Part shown: positions 1-11,905 of the stretch, in pieces
Position numbering within the stretch: the stretch's first letter is position 1
Layout of the letters: the number at the start of each line of letters is the position of its first letter
Assembly: GCA_025504975.1 (NCBI GenBank)
Contig: JANUWI010000001.1
Coordinates: 4,898,001 to 4,962,000, forward strand
DNA from: Plenodomus lindquistii
Lineage: Eukaryota > Ascomycota > Dothideomycetes > Pleosporales > Leptosphaeriaceae
Length of the DNA: 64,000 nucleotides
Direction of reading: 5' to 3'
Program-made: the position numbers and the translations under genes
The notes under the pieces: generated by a model
The model's input: only the letters and a program-made list of their open reading frames with translations
Databases searched by the model: none
What the model was told of the DNA's origin: nothing

Positions 1-792
1 CCTGCATGTTGGGATTTTATTGATGGGAGTATAAGAAAGGAAGAAGTATAGTATTTATAGGGCGGGGGGGAAGGGTCGTGGGGAGGGAAGGGGTGAGGTG
101 TTGCGTGTTGCGTTTGCGTTTGCGTCTGCGTTTACTTGATTAGGTGGATTCTGGAAGATGAAATGAGATGGCGCGTTAGGGGCGTTTGTTGAATTTGAGA
201 TTTTAGTTTGGCTATTGAGAGAGTAAGATGGTGCGAATAAAAGATGACAAGTGATGAGGTTTGAGCTTCGTCTATGCTGCCGAAAGATTGGTGTACGGTT
301 GCGATGCTACAGTTTGACGCTTCTCGTATTCGAGTACATACGGTCCAACACTGCCACCACGTAGATCATTCCTCATATACGAGAACACGCACTATCCAAC
401 AATATGCACAGCTCATTTTATATACCATCATACGCTGTACCGACCTGACCATACCACCACAATCGTCTCCCATCCTTCGAAAGTCCAAATCCTAGTATTC
501 CGCCAACCTCAACCGCCGGCCAATATTCCTCCGTATGACGTCTCGTTCGACAGAAGGCTCTGTTTCTCCTCGATTCGCGTTGAGCGCCTGTCGTAGCATG
601 CCTGCATCGAAGAAGCCATCTATGAAAGAGAGAGAACAATCAGCGTATGAAAATAATGTAAGAGAAAACGCATCTAGTGTAAGTGCTGGGGCGAAGATTC
701 GACGAAGTCTTCGAAGCCGGTATAGGAAACATGATCATGAAGAAGAGAAGGTAGATCTGCGAGGAGAACAAAGCAGAACGCGAACGTAATCA
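1..792. other. Intergenic, no gene seen
   Basis: Downstream flank of the carnitine acetyltransferase gene. It is G/T-rich on the plus strand near 60-140, with short imperfect GTTTGC/GTCTGC repeats around 104-131. The short open frames on both strands show no family resemblance. I see no RNA gene here. Confidence 0.5.
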
Positions 793-3481
793 TTATGAAG
801 AGTAGAAAATGGGCTTGCGAGCAATAGGTATGGAAGCACCCCTCGCCCTGACTGTTTTGACACGCGTAGGACGAGTCGGAGAGCTCACAAACACGGCTGT
901 CATGGGCTTGAATGGAGGAGAGTGGGGTGGGGTAGGTGGAAGAGTAACGTGCTGAAACAACGACTTCGAGACTTCATCGAGATTGAGAGAGGGAGGGGAG
1001 GGGGGAGTCCTACATCCACCAAGTCCATCGTCGTCTTCTTCGTCAGCAATGCTCTCTGCTGGCGTCTGCTGCTTGCCGGCGGCGTCACCCAAAATAATGC
1101 GGCCGCGCCTCTTGATGCGGTCTGCAAGTGGTCGGCTCTCTGCTTCGCGGGCACGAGTGGCTGTCTTGTCCGCAGATGTGCCACGCCGTTTGATCTGACG
1201 GAGTAATTTGCGGATCTCCAGGAAGTAAGACTCTAGGGCGTCGATGTAACGAGAGGTTTGCCGATGTTTGGAAGACGCGCAGATTGATATGCTACCGTCC
1301 TTGATGATGTATCCGATACCAAAGCCGTCAGCAGAGGTTGGGCCGAAGCCAAATTGACGAAGGGATGGATTGCCGCAGTTCGAAGTCGAGAGGATAGTAG
1401 TGTTAATTTTGTCCCATCCAGCATCCGCGAAAAGAGCAGGCATAGAATGCTGCATTTGTGTTGCCGGCGGCGAACTCGATATCGATCCATTCTCGGAAAG
1501 TACCGAGTTGCGTTTGGGTGAGTCGACGGCAGATGCGTCGGGACTCGAAGGTCGTGTAGAGTCCCAGCCATCACTGCTAGCGAAGTCCGCGGAATCGTCT
1601 ATGGAACGCTGCCAGATACAGTGCAATGCGTAGAGGTGGCGATCATGACCCTGTGCTTTGGCGCAAATTTTGGTGTTCTCTGTGTGTTTCTGGCACGCTT
1701 TGCGCAGTGCTTCAATTTTTTGCATTGCAGGATTCTCTCCCCAGAATGTCGATAAGAACTCGCTTGATTCCTCAGTGACGGATCGAATGGCTTCGGTGCG
1801 TCCATGGTAGTAGACCTTGGTCATGGCTGGCTCGTAAACGGACTCTATCCTGCCGTATAGCCCGTAGTACGCTGCCTGGAAGGCCATCTGTACAAACGCA
1901 TCGGGAGAGAACCCCATCGAAGTCATAAAGTTCTTTCCGTAGTGGGGAAACTCAAGCGTCGCAAATTCGTTCTGCTGGATCAAGTCTGCAAGACGGGTCT
2001 CGGCAAAGCGAAGAGCTGTGCTGAGTTCAGGCAACATATCCCATTCTAGCTTATGTGGTGTAGTTTGGACATCTCCAAAGCTGTCGGGGTCCCTCTTCGC
2101 AGGATCAGGGCTTGAGGAAGCCCAAAGACTGGGCGCACTGCCGTTGATTGTCCTTGCGAAACGAAGGATCGTGTCTGTATAGACGTCGGAAGCAAAGCGA
2201 AGAACAGTATGACCATCAACACCGGTATGCTCAAAGTTGATACCCGCGCTTCCGTTCTTGCACACAATGATTTGCAGCTTGTCGTACCAGCGGTTGGTGC
2301 ATGTGCCCACTTGAACGCCACGTTCAATCTTGCTGGTTCCGCATAGCATGTTCATGCAGAGATCGGCACCCGTTTGTGGCTCGGTGTAGTCTAAACACAG
2401 AATAAACAGTGCAGAGTCGACAATGCTTAGGCACTCAGAGTTGTTGGATCCTTCTTCTCGGTGGAGCACGTCCCGCAAACCAGCCCAGACTTTTCGGTTC
2501 TCTGTGCTCAGCACACCTAGAGCTCCTTTCGCGGCTTCCTGAATCGGCACTTCCTGTGCATCTTCGACAATCACTTGCAGATTGAGGGCGATGTCCTTCT
2601 CGGTCATGATCAAATCATGATTGTCGTCGAGGACGTCGAACCAATAGAACTGCCCGTAGCACATGACAACCACGTGCTTCGATGTTGGATCTTGACCGAT
2701 CTGGCAGCCATGCTCCGTGGGAATCCTGGCCGTACCAAACAATCTTGAGTATTGGTACATGCAGAGTGGTTGACCACGTACTGTATCCGGCGGTAGTTCT
2801 TCTCGGCGCACGGCTCGCACGAAGGACAGCGCCGAGACGACTAAGGAGGCTGCACGCGTGACCTGGTTGTTGCGTGCTGGTGTGGGATCATCTTCCAGTA
2901 GGAAGAATGGATTTAGATTAAGCACCACCGGATTGTCGAAATTCAGATATGAATCATACCCTGATGGACGGTCAGCGCGTCTGCCTAGTTCATGATTGAT
3001 GGATCTAAGCACTGATCTGGAGCTTTGTTCCATGCGCGCATCAGCATCGAATGATACATCAGCTATACTTACAGAACTGCTCAATGTAGTTGTTCTTTCC
3101 GCTAGCGTACTTCTTGAGCTTGTCTTGCAGTACAGGGCCATCTGACCTGAGGAACTCATTGATGGACTGTATGGTATCCTCGTGCTCCTTGGGAGTCTGT
3201 AGTGGCTTCAAGGCGGCAAGATACTTGTTACAGGAGCTATCGAGCTCTGGAATAGGTAGCTTCGGGAGGCTGTCTTCATGGGCAAAGGTGATGCCTGGCT
3301 TGGATTTGGGGTTTGTGGAGTGTGCTAGCGGTGCCTGTGCTTCAGCTGAGAAGGACTGTGTACTCTGTTTGGCCGATGCCTCGGATCGCTCAGGGCCTAC
3401 GGCTTCGGTCGTCGCCATCTTGGCGGCTGATGCTAATGTATCCTCCAAAGACGAAGGTTGGGTGAAGGTGCGGACTGCCAT
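793..3481 (-). CDS. Carnitine O-acetyltransferase, cytosolic (Yat2/FacC type)
   Basis: Transfers acetyl groups between CoA and carnitine so that acetyl units can move between cytosol, peroxisome and mitochondrion, as needed for growth on acetate or fatty acids. Two exons, 3481-3073 and 2960-793, total 858 aa. The donor is GTAAGT and the acceptor CAG; the join restores EQFWYDSYLNF. The choline/carnitine acyltransferase domain begins near residue 60 (LPKLPIPELD). The catalytic-His motif is EHTGVDGH, and PSLRQFGFGPTSADGFGIGY is the conserved C-terminal signature. A serine-rich insert separates the last two blocks, and the low-complexity Pro-rich tail of about 100 residues lacks an obvious peroxisomal SKL end. 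That favours the cytosolic Yat2/FacC group over the dual mitochondrial/peroxisomal Cat2 group. I am sure of the family; the subgroup is inference. Confidence 0.93.
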
Positions 3482-4658
3482 GGTAGCGTTAGTTAGGCGT
3501 AGAGAGGCGAGATGGAGGTAGCAATGTTAAGGTGCCGCAAGGCACTACGGTAGAAATAGTGACAGTCTTGTAGACAGTAGGCCGGCATGAGTACACGAGT
3601 GGTTCGCCAAGAGCAGGAGCAGCTTGAAGATGGGACAGCTCTTATAGGAGGCAGGAGTCAGGACGAAAGGGAACAGTGGTCAAAGGTGGGACCACCTGAC
3701 ACCTAGGCATGTGAAACGCAACAGGCTTTGTAATGACGGGTATGTTGACCCAAAGGGTTGCTCAAGTAGCCGAGCGCTGACTCGGAACGTGACCCGTCGA
3801 CATCAGACGTGAGAGGTGGATGACGCGACAGGACGAAGCAATGAGGAGCCTTTGCGAGGAAATGCAACCTACCAGTAGTGCGGCCCAGACAGGACAAAGT
3901 GGTGGTTTTGGTAACGCCGACAGGGTTGGATACTGCGCAGTCAGTGCGATAGTATGGTTTGGTAACTTACCACACTTGTGTGGGCCCTATCGCACCTACA
4001 AGACCCAGTAAGAGGGGAATGCAGAGCCGGGAAATCTTGACCGCAATACAGAAGTACCAGATCCTGGACACACTCGGCCAAGAGGATACGGGAAATGGAG
4101 CAACCCCGGTGAGAGTGTTTGCGATCACGGACGAGTGGAAGTGTGTGGTGGCAGCACGAGGTTATAACGAAGCCGGCACCGTCGCGTATTTAAACGAAGA
4201 GACGGGCTAATCAGCGACCAAGGTGCTCTGTCAGACGGGTGGCAGTATTATTGCACAGAGATCAAGGGGCAGTCCGAGGGCGCGCTGTACTGTACTGTGT
4301 AGCTGCTGCCGACGGTCTAGGCAATGCGTCATTACTCACGAGCTGTAGGGCTCTTGTGTGGTGTAGGCTGGACTGGGATTAGGCGAGTACTCTAGCTGAG
4401 CACTGAGCTGCTGAGGTCTGCCAACACGTGGGGTAGCGGGGCACCAAGCTTCTATTGTGACGGGAGTGTGAGCTTTGCCATGGTGACGTCGGCCACGGAG
4501 AAACGGAACCCCCACTCTTTTTAGGGAAGCACCGCGCGCCTCTACCTCGCCAATCCGCTGCATCCAAGGCGCTGCGCTGCCAGACCTTGGACCGGTAACC
4601 ATTCACTGCACGTGCTACTCTATCCGCAGAGCCGCGCCGATGCGAGACGTTGTAGCCC
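3482..4658. other. Divergent intergenic region between the carnitine acetyltransferase gene and RAD57
   Basis: This 1.18 kb lies between two divergently transcribed genes and should hold both promoters. Small plus-strand open frames at 3820-4210 have no family resemblance and no convincing splice pattern. No repeat or RNA gene was recognised. Confidence 0.45.
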
Positions 4659-6072
4659 ATGACGGACCTGCTGCAGGTGCTGCCTGACTTTGACGCGAGA
4701 CCCTACACCCATCTGCTGCCCTCGCTCGACAAAGCCCTCGTCACCACAAATGACCTGCTCACACTCGACGCGGCCGACGTGGCCAAACGCGCGCAGCTGC
4801 CTGCCGGCGAGCTGAGGAAGCTCACCGATGCCGTCGTGGCAGCCCTTCACTGCCAGCTCGGTTTCGGAGCAGAGGAAGTCGCCGGCCGTCGTTCCTTCCT
4901 TGCCTCATCTGGCAACCCAGACGTTGTGCAAGGGCGCCGAAACTTCATTAGCACGCTGGACGAGAAGCTTGATGATGCTTTGGGTGGTGGTATTCCACCA
5001 GGCTATCTCGTAGAAATTACCGGCGAGAGGTACGTCGAGGCTCACTACTATCATCCTATCCTCTTACGTGCTGACGATCTCAAGTGGCGCAGGCAAGACT
5101 CAAGTGCTTCTCACCCTGCTGCTCGCCTCGCAATTGCCGCCTCCCCTTGGTCTGGGTAAATCAGCCGTATACATCTCGACAGAAGCAGTGCTTGCAACAA
5201 CCCGTCTAACTCAACTGCTGTCCAACCATCCAACGCTTGCATCGCTGCATGTCGATCAGAGGCCCTCACTGTCGCGGATCCTCAGTATTCAGACCCCTGA
5301 TCTAGAGTCGCAGGAGCATATCTTACGCTACCAGCTTCCAGTCGCAATAAAAAAACATAATGTTGGTCTCGTCATCCTTGACTCTGTCGCTGCAAACTAC
5401 CGTGCCGAATTTGAGAAGAAAGGCCCCAACGGTGCCGCAGCATCAATGGCCAAGCGAGGCACCCAGCTAGTACAGCTCGGAGCACTACTACGTGGGCTGG
5501 CTCGTACCGAAGGTATCGCAGTAGTTGTTGCGAATCAAGTGGCGGACCGCTTCAGCAAACCTCCTTCTGCAGTCTCTTCAAACGCCGTCTCTCGTACAAC
5601 TTCGACCAACAGTCAGGGCAATGTCCGTACCGCCTCCAGCAATAGCCAAGGAAGTGCACGCGAGCATACGCCTCAACCATCAAATCCACCTTCTCAACTT
5701 GAAGAGGGCATAACATTGTCTCCCGACCCTTTGGCTTTGGATCATCAGCAGCGATGGTTCACAGGATGGGGAGATCTGCAGCACGAGCCCCTACATACTC
5801 AGAAGACGCCATCATTAGGGCTCGTTTGGACAAACCAATTAGCTTGTCGAATTGCACTACTCAAGCTGCCAGTCTTTGCAAACAAGCCCTTAATACATAA
5901 CGTCAACGGAGAAGACCAGTGGAATGAAGAAGACACGCACATTTCGAAATGGCGGAGATGGTTCAAGGTTGTCTTTGCACCATGGGCACCCCCATCAGCA
6001 GAACGAGGTACCGAGTTTGAAATCACGAAAAGTGGGATCAGACATGTATCGAGAGAGAAAGCGAAACAATAG
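4659..6072 (+). CDS. RAD57: DNA repair protein Rad57 (Rad51 paralogue)
   Basis: RecA-fold ATPase that, as a heterodimer with Rad55 in yeast, stabilises Rad51 filaments during homologous recombination. Two exons, 4659-5029 and 5085-6072, total 452 aa (yeast Rad57 is about 460). The 55-nt intron (donor GTACGT, acceptor AAG) lies inside the Walker A motif; splicing gives GESGAGKT at residues 122-129. The Walker B-like segment is VGLVILDSVAANYR, followed by the RGLARTEGIAVVVANQV strand. The N-terminal 100 residues form the small helical domain typical of Rad51 paralogues. A Ser/Thr/Asn-rich insert follows the ATPase core before a conserved C-terminal block (LGLVWTNQLACRIALLK). Xrcc3 is the animal equivalent. 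Confidence 0.9.
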
Positions 6073-6464
6073 TCATACAAGAACGTACCACTAATGGATG
6101 ATGCATTGCTCGATCCGGTGATGTTGGGATTACGAGCCAAAAAATGAATTACAAACATCGCCGAGCATCGTCGCGCCTCATGCCTGAGCCGCAAAAGCAA
6201 ATACTCACCTAGGACCAAACGACATCCTTGCGACAGCTGAAACTGTTTGGGCGCTGTCCGCATTTGATAGTGCCACCGCGCCGCTCACTACGCCACGTCT
6301 CCAAGGGATCTCTCGACGTGTCGAAGGAAGCACACTTACCTTGCCCTTTCTCCCCATCATAAGCACTCAAATTCTCACCATTCCATTCACTCGCCAAACA
6401 GTCTCTCATACGCACCCAATTCCATTTCTATCCTTACCTCAACCATATCGCTTACACACCATCC
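6073..6464. other. Intergenic, no gene seen
   Basis: This 392-bp spacer lies between two plus-strand genes. The last 130 bases are CT/CA-rich, as expected for the 5' leader of the following gene. Nothing else was recognised. Confidence 0.5.
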
Positions 6465-6959
6465 ATGGCACCTACACAGTATCAAGAATCGTTCCACCCA
6501 TTCCCTCACCTACCCTACGAACTACGCATGCAGATCTGGGCCTACGCTATACCCGAGTCCTTCCTCAAAACCGCTACTTCATTCAGCTCAGGTCGTGGCT
6601 GCATCCGGCTGTACAAATCCGCCGGCCTCGCTACACCACGTCTGCTCGAGCACGCAAGACCATACCCAGCCTTATTCGCCGTGAACCGCGAGGCGCGCTT
6701 CGAAACCGCACGCATCGACCGTGGAGAATGGCTACCGTTGGATTTGTCGGCGCCGGAGGATGAAGGAGGCACTGGCACTGGCACTGAGAAGGCGAAGGCG
6801 AAGGCGAGGATCTATGTAAATCTCGACAAGGAATCGGTGGTTTTGTATAATGTTGTTGGCGAGAATGAGGTTGTGCGGGTTTGGGGACGGTATTGGGCGA
6901 AGCCGATGTATAATTTTCTGCCGGGGTCGAAGATGCATTGTGTTGTTAGGGAGAGATGA
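6465..6959 (+). CDS. 2EXR domain-containing protein
   Basis: Intronless, 164 aa. The N-terminus reads FHPFPHLPYELRMQIWAYAI, the fungal 2EXR signature in which a short Pro/aromatic run is followed by LPxELRxxIW. A later block has the usual PALFAVNREAR helix, and then ARIYVNLDKESVVLY. 2EXR proteins are a large lineage-expanded ascomycete family of unknown function, related in appearance to F-box-like N-termini. The start at 6465 sits in a CACCATCCATGGC context. A Gly/Thr and Lys/Ala low-complexity linker lies near residues 100-115. The protein is shorter than many members (200-400 aa), but I see no splice signal suggesting an added exon. Confidence 0.75.
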   Translation: MAPTQYQESFHPFPHLPYELRMQIWAYAIPESFLKTATSFSSGRGCIRLYKSAGLATPRLLEHARPYPALFAVNREARFETARIDRGEWLPLDLSAPEDEGGTGTGTEKAKAKARIYVNLDKESVVLYNVVGENEVVRVWGRYWAKPMYNFLPGSKMHCVVRER

Positions 6960-7081
6960 TGGGGTTGTATGTGGTGACGACGTCGTGGATCCAAGGATAA
7001 AGTCGTAATGCATTAGAGAAATAATTAAATCTGTGACTTCATGTCCCCCTTCCCATTGCCTCGAGCACATCCCAACACCCT

Positions 7082-7768
7082 CTACTCAAACTCAAAACTC
7101 AACCCAACCTCCACACCCCACTCCCTCTCAAACCCCCTCAACACCTCCGTCCTCCGTCTCGCCATCTCCCTCCCCACCCCCGTCTTCATCATCCCCTCCA
7201 ACCGATACAGCTTCTCCGCAAAATGCCCCACCGCGCGCTCCATCCCCTCCCCCTTACACTTCGCCGCCCCATACGAAAAACACCTTGCAATCCCCACCGC
7301 CCCAAGCGCATCCAAACGATCCGCATCCTGCACAATTGCCAGTTCGGGATACATCGCAAGCGTATCCCGTACTCGTTCCGGGTTGCGCAGTTCATGGCTA
7401 TAACTCACACATGTGACAATTTCCTGGACTTTATTTGCGAGAGCCGGGTCCGCGCCATGGGATAAGAGGACGCTGGCGACTTGCGAGTCTGGGTCCGTGC
7501 CTGGTTTCGCGTATTTGTGGTCGGCGACGTCGTGCAGGAGGGCGGAGAGGAAGAGGGCTGTGGTGTCGTAGGGGGTTGTTGGGTTGGAGGCATGTTCTGA
7601 GATGTAGATTTTGTGGGTGGTGGAGAGGACGCGCAGGATGTGGGAGTAGTCGTGGGAGGCGTCGTATTGCGACATGTAGGTGTGGACGTAGGTGTTTAGG
7701 GATTTGAAGAGAGGGAGAGAGGTGGAGGGGAGGGGGAGGAGGGGGACGGGTGGGGTGGAGGTGGGCAT
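7082..7768 (-). CDS. HD-domain phosphohydrolase (YpgQ-like)
   Basis: Predicted metal-dependent phosphohydrolase, 228 aa, no intron. The motifs of the HD superfamily appear in order: the first His in HDYSHILRV, the HD pair in ALLHDVADHKY, and the downstream Asp in QDADRLDALGAVGIAR. This arrangement matches the YpgQ/YedJ-type small HD hydrolases, some of which act on nucleotides or pyrophosphate; the substrate here is unknown. The reading frame is open 45 nt further upstream, but the first ATG is at 7768. It is convergent with the 2EXR gene, 122 bp away, and divergent from PEX16. Confidence 0.8.
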   Translation of the reverse strand: MPTSTPPVPLLPLPSTSLPLFKSLNTYVHTYMSQYDASHDYSHILRVLSTTHKIYISEHASNPTTPYDTTALFLSALLHDVADHKYAKPGTDPDSQVASVLLSHGADPALANKVQEIVTCVSYSHELRNPERVRDTLAMYPELAIVQDADRLDALGAVGIARCFSYGAAKCKGEGMERAVGHFAEKLYRLEGMMKTGVGREMARRRTEVLRGFEREWGVEVGLSFEFE

Positions 7769-8452
7769 GGTGGTGGTGAGATGGGAAAGAGGGTGGAGGA
7801 GTGGAGGGGTCAAATGGTATTCTGTGAATTTTCGATGGGCTATACAACTGACGGAGAGGGAGAGTGTCTGGTGTAGGAGATGCTAGGTATTATGCGAATG
7901 GTAGCGGGAGTGGAGTCGTGTCGCGTTTTTCTGGGAACGCGTAGTCACATGTTGCAGAAGCTTGTCTTGATTTGGTCAAAGACAGCCCTTTTCATGCCGC
8001 CATCTGAGATTGAGGGGTAGTCTGTGCAAGCATGGTGTGCTCACCGGTAATATCGTGATCGCTGAGTGGCTTGTTCTAAGGACATTTGGAAGTATGCCTA
8101 CCTGGGGAGGTTGCCGTTGTGTGAGACCAGAAGGGCGGCACACCTGTTGTCGACTTGAGGTCAAATAATGACGCATTCAATGCAGCAGACAGTGACACTT
8201 GAAGACGAATAATACTGTGCCGTTTTGTGAGGTACATGGCAGCGCATGCTTTGATCTGAGCGACGACCAGATTGTAGGTGACAGTCCGGGGAAACACTGG
8301 ACCTGGGGGCGCTGGACCTCGGCAGCAGGCCATGATGACTTCACCCCTTCGAACGCGCCAGCCTCCTGACGCCAACGACACCACCGCGCCCACAACGATC
8401 CGTCGCCAAATCGCAGCATCGCAGTCCACCGCCGACTGGTGCGACACCGACG
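7769..8452. other. Divergent promoter region, HD hydrolase / PEX16
   Basis: These 684 bp between divergent genes contain only frames with no recognisable product. The segment 8340-8452, immediately before the PEX16 ATG, is C/A-rich like a fungal 5' leader. Confidence 0.45.
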
Positions 8453-9751
8453 ATGTACAAGCAGGCGACGCAAAAGACGACGACCGTCTTATCGCTGCCG
8501 CCACGATGGCTGGGCATGTACTCGGACTTCATCACCAAGAACAGCAGCGCAGTCTCGCAGATTGAGTCTGCGCTGCGGTCGCTGACCTACATCATCCCTG
8601 GTATGACGCGACAACTCCATGCATTCTGTTGTAGAAACTGACATCGCCCAGGCCGTTTTAGAGAATCGGAAATCGCGTCCGAATCGCGTACGTGATATGC
8701 TTCGAGCTGAGGCGCAACGGGATGAAAGCGCTAACCAAAGCGCAGTACACAGCGGCGTCCAAATCCTCTCCCTCTACCACGACTCTCTTCTTGCAAAGGC
8801 CATGGCACAAATGCCCGGAGCGCGACGGCAGCCGCTCACCCCGCATCACCGATACACCAAGTTCTGGACCGAGAAGTCGCCTACCTACAAGCGTATCGCG
8901 ATAGTGCTCCAAATGATACAGTACACGGAACTACTATGGGAAATGGCTGCGAAACGAAAGGGCGAGAAAGTCCGATGGCGCGTCGTCGTGCTTCTGGAGA
9001 TTGTCAAGGCAGTGTGCAGGTTACTGCTACTACGACTGACCAACTCGCGACCACTCCTGTCGCCTCCACTCCCACAAAGAGAAGTCGACCCCAGCTCATT
9101 GGAAGAGCAGTCCGCTGCGGCCGATGGCATGGATACACCACCAAGTGAGCGCTCAGTCGAAGCTGAGAACTGGACCATGCCGAGGACAGGCCTATCGATG
9201 CCCAGTCTACCGGATTCATCTGACATCTCCAACTACCTCTTATCTAAGGTGCTCACCGCCGATGACATCAAGCCGCCCAAGGCCCTACTCCACCGCGTCA
9301 GTGGCAAGGGCGAACTCGCAGAAGCGCTTTACATCCTCCGACCGGTCGCATATGCCCTCGCTATGCAACACTTCAAGGGCGACAGGAAGAGTTGGCGACC
9401 ATGGCTTATCGGTGTCAGTATCGAATATGGCGCTCGACAGCTCGCAAAGAAGGACTTCCAGGAGAGACTTGCTGGCGGACTGCGTGGCTTGACTGGACTG
9501 GAAAGAGAAGAGCTGAGGAAGCGTGGCTGGCAAATGGGCTGGTGGGCGATGCGTGGTGCTTTCTACGAGAACATCACAAAGTAAGTCACTTCTTTGCAGG
9601 AAGAGAAACCAAGCTAACCAATGGCAGGGGCTGGATACATTCTGTCACTGGAAAGCTTAAGAATAAGCCACTTCTTGACATGGTTGGCGGTGTCATTGAG
9701 GACTATGAGTTCTTGTGGGACCAGTACTACTTTCCCACGGCGACTATGTGA
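8453..9751 (+). CDS. PEX16: Peroxin 16, peroxisomal membrane biogenesis protein
   Basis: Integral peroxisomal membrane protein needed for membrane-protein import and peroxisome formation or division. Four exons: 8453-8600, 8652-8687 (36 nt), 8746-9580 and 9628-9751, total 380 aa. The joins recreate the family signature: LTYIIPG followed by RFRESEIASES, then LHSGVQILSLYHDSLL. The N-terminal block PPRWLGMYSDFITKN and the C-terminal WWAMRGAFYENITK are also characteristic. Introns are 47-58 nt with standard GT-AG borders. Without splicing the frame breaks twice, so the small second exon is easily missed. Three downstream helices (around LLWEMAAKR, ALAMQHF and GWWAMRGAF) are candidate membrane or amphipathic segments. 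Confidence 0.9.
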
Positions 9752-10279
9752 TTCAGTGCTCTTGTCAGCTCTCGTCTGTTTCTAATTCGCAACGTAAGAA
9801 AGTCCTGGGGGGCTCCGCAATCGATCTATAAGACTCGACTGAATAGACCCTTAACCTTGGGACTCGTTGTATTGTACGATTACGTTTGGGCGTTAGGAAT
9901 CGCTGGCTTGATCTTGAGGGACTTGCCACTGGCCTACTTTATACTTTGTATTGCAGCTTCTTGAGATACCAATCAACTTGAACATTTTCTACGCATCTAA
10001 TTAATCTACCTGTACGGGCTCAAACAATTGTCACGTTACTAGAAATTTGCTGCGCCATGGTGTCTGTTGTCGGCCTCACTCACTGACGCACTGCTCGACT
10101 GCCTAGCGTGGAGCTTTGGCCACTCGACATCTCACGGTTCCGAAAGCTTCGGTGGACATTACAGAGCCGCATCAACAACAGCGCAAGTCGGCCCCTCACC
10201 CACAACGTCCCAATCCTTCCCCATCCTACCAAATACCGACCGTCTCCGAATCTACCCACTCTGAGTGCGCACCCCAAAG
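9752..10279. other. Intergenic, no gene seen
   Basis: 528 bp between PEX16 and RPN8, both plus strand. It presumably holds the PEX16 3' UTR and the RPN8 promoter. No RNA gene or repeat was recognised. Confidence 0.5.
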
Positions 10280-11543
10280 ATGCCCGCCACAACAGCAGAG
10301 ACGCTGTCACTCGTGACCCGCAATGTCTCGGTCGCGCCCCTCGTGCTCCTCTCCGCCGCAGACCACTATGGCCGACAGGCGAAGGGATCGCGGAAACGAG
10401 TAGTCGGTGTATTGTTAGGACAGAATGATGGCAAGAACGTCCGGGTGTCAAACAGCTTCGCTGGTGGGTAGCCTCACCATGTTCAGTTTGCCGCCACAGC
10501 AGTGCATTGCCGCGGGGTAGGAAAATGATGAATAGGAGCTAATGCGGTGATAGTACCATTCGAGGAGGATGAGAAAGACCCCTCGGTATGGTTTCTGGAT
10601 CACAACTACGTCGAGTCGATGAACGACATGTTCAAGAAGGTCAACGCGCGCGAGAAGCTCATCGGCTGGTATCACACAGGGCCCAAGCTGCGAGCGTCGG
10701 ATTTGGAGGTCAATGAGCTGTTCAAGCGATACACACCGAATCCACTGCTAGTCATCATTGACGTACAGCCAAAGGAGGTTGGCGTGCCAACAGATGCATA
10801 CTTCGCAGTGGAGGAGATTAAGGATGTAAGTTGATCCAGCATGCTGCATTTGGGACGATAGCCCTGCAGACAACCCCACCGGCGACATAGAAGGCTGATC
10901 GAATATGCAGGACGGCACAACCACCTCAAAGACCTTCGTACACACCCCCTCGATAATCGAAGCCGAAGAAGCAGAGGAAATTGGTGTAGAGCATCTCCTT
11001 CGCGATATTCGCGACGTCGCCGTCGGCACTCTCTCCACACGCATCACATCACAACTGCAGTCGCTCCAAGGCCTGCATCTGCGGTTACGCGACATTGGTC
11101 AGTACCTGCAAAAGGTGCTCGACGAGGACCTACCCGTCAACCACGCCATCCTCGGCAACCTCCAAGACGTGTTCAACCTGCTTCCCAACCTCTCATCACC
11201 CAAGCCCGCAGCCGTCGGCGGCGCAACAAACGGTGTTGGGGCCGCGGCAGGACAGGCTGGCGCCGTGGACAATGGCGAGCTCGCAAGGGCGATGAGCATC
11301 AAGACCAATGACCAATTGATGGCGATCTATTTGTCGAGTTTGATTCGCGCGATCACTGCGTTCCACGATCTGATTGAGAACAAGATACAGAACAAGCAGC
11401 AGGCGGAAGACAAGGAGGCGAAAAAGGACGAGGACAAGGACAAGGAAGGCGAAGAGAAGAAGAAGGATGACAAGGCGAGCGGAGAAGCCAAGGACGGGGA
11501 CAAGAGTAAGGAGAAGAGCAAGGAGGCTGAGAAGAAGAAGTAA
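10280..11543 (+). CDS. RPN8: 26S proteasome regulatory subunit Rpn8
   Basis: Lid subunit of the 19S particle; its MPN domain pairs with the deubiquitinase Rpn11. Three exons, 10280-10463, 10554-10825 and 10911-11543, total 362 aa. Splicing gives SNSFAVPFEED and EEIKDDGTTTSKTF. The MPN domain covers roughly residues 14-145, with GWYHTGPKLRASDLEVNELF conserved. The JAMM metal ligands are not intact, as expected for the catalytically inactive Rpn8/PSMD7 group. The C-terminal 50 residues are an extreme Lys/Glu/Asp (KEKE) run, which is also usual for this subunit. The ATG at 10280 is the first in frame with the conserved N-terminus. Confidence 0.95.
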
Positions 11544-11905
11544 GAGCGTGTAGATGAAGTTGTAAGGCACACTGGTCGCCCGGGCAAAAAGACGTGTATA
11601 ATACCACATGAAAACGCTTGGGAGGACAGATGGCGATGCTTGCTAGACACGTCATTGCATAGCCTGAGCATTGTTGCGGTCACGACATGATAGAATTTGA
11701 ATGATGCTGAATACGATGACGAAAGATATATTCACAAAGTACTACCATCCCGGACAGCATCCATGCTGTAAAATTTGCAATAAACGTGTATGTATGCATT
11801 CAAGCTGTGCTGCACCGGCTGGGTATCAATCAATCAATCAATCAATCACAGCAAATTATCCCCCTCTTCTTACCATCCATCCATCCATCCCCATACACGC
11901 ACAAA
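11544..11905. other. Convergent intergenic region with tetranucleotide repeats
   Basis: Shared 3' flank of RPN8 and the SWIM-domain gene. It contains an (ATCA)n tract near 11825-11848 and an (ATCC)n tract near 11874-11890. No gene was seen. Confidence 0.6.
11825..11848. repeat. (ATCA)n microsatellite
   Basis: About six consecutive ATCA units, read directly in the sequence. An (ATCC)n tract of about four units follows at 11874-11890. Confidence 0.9.
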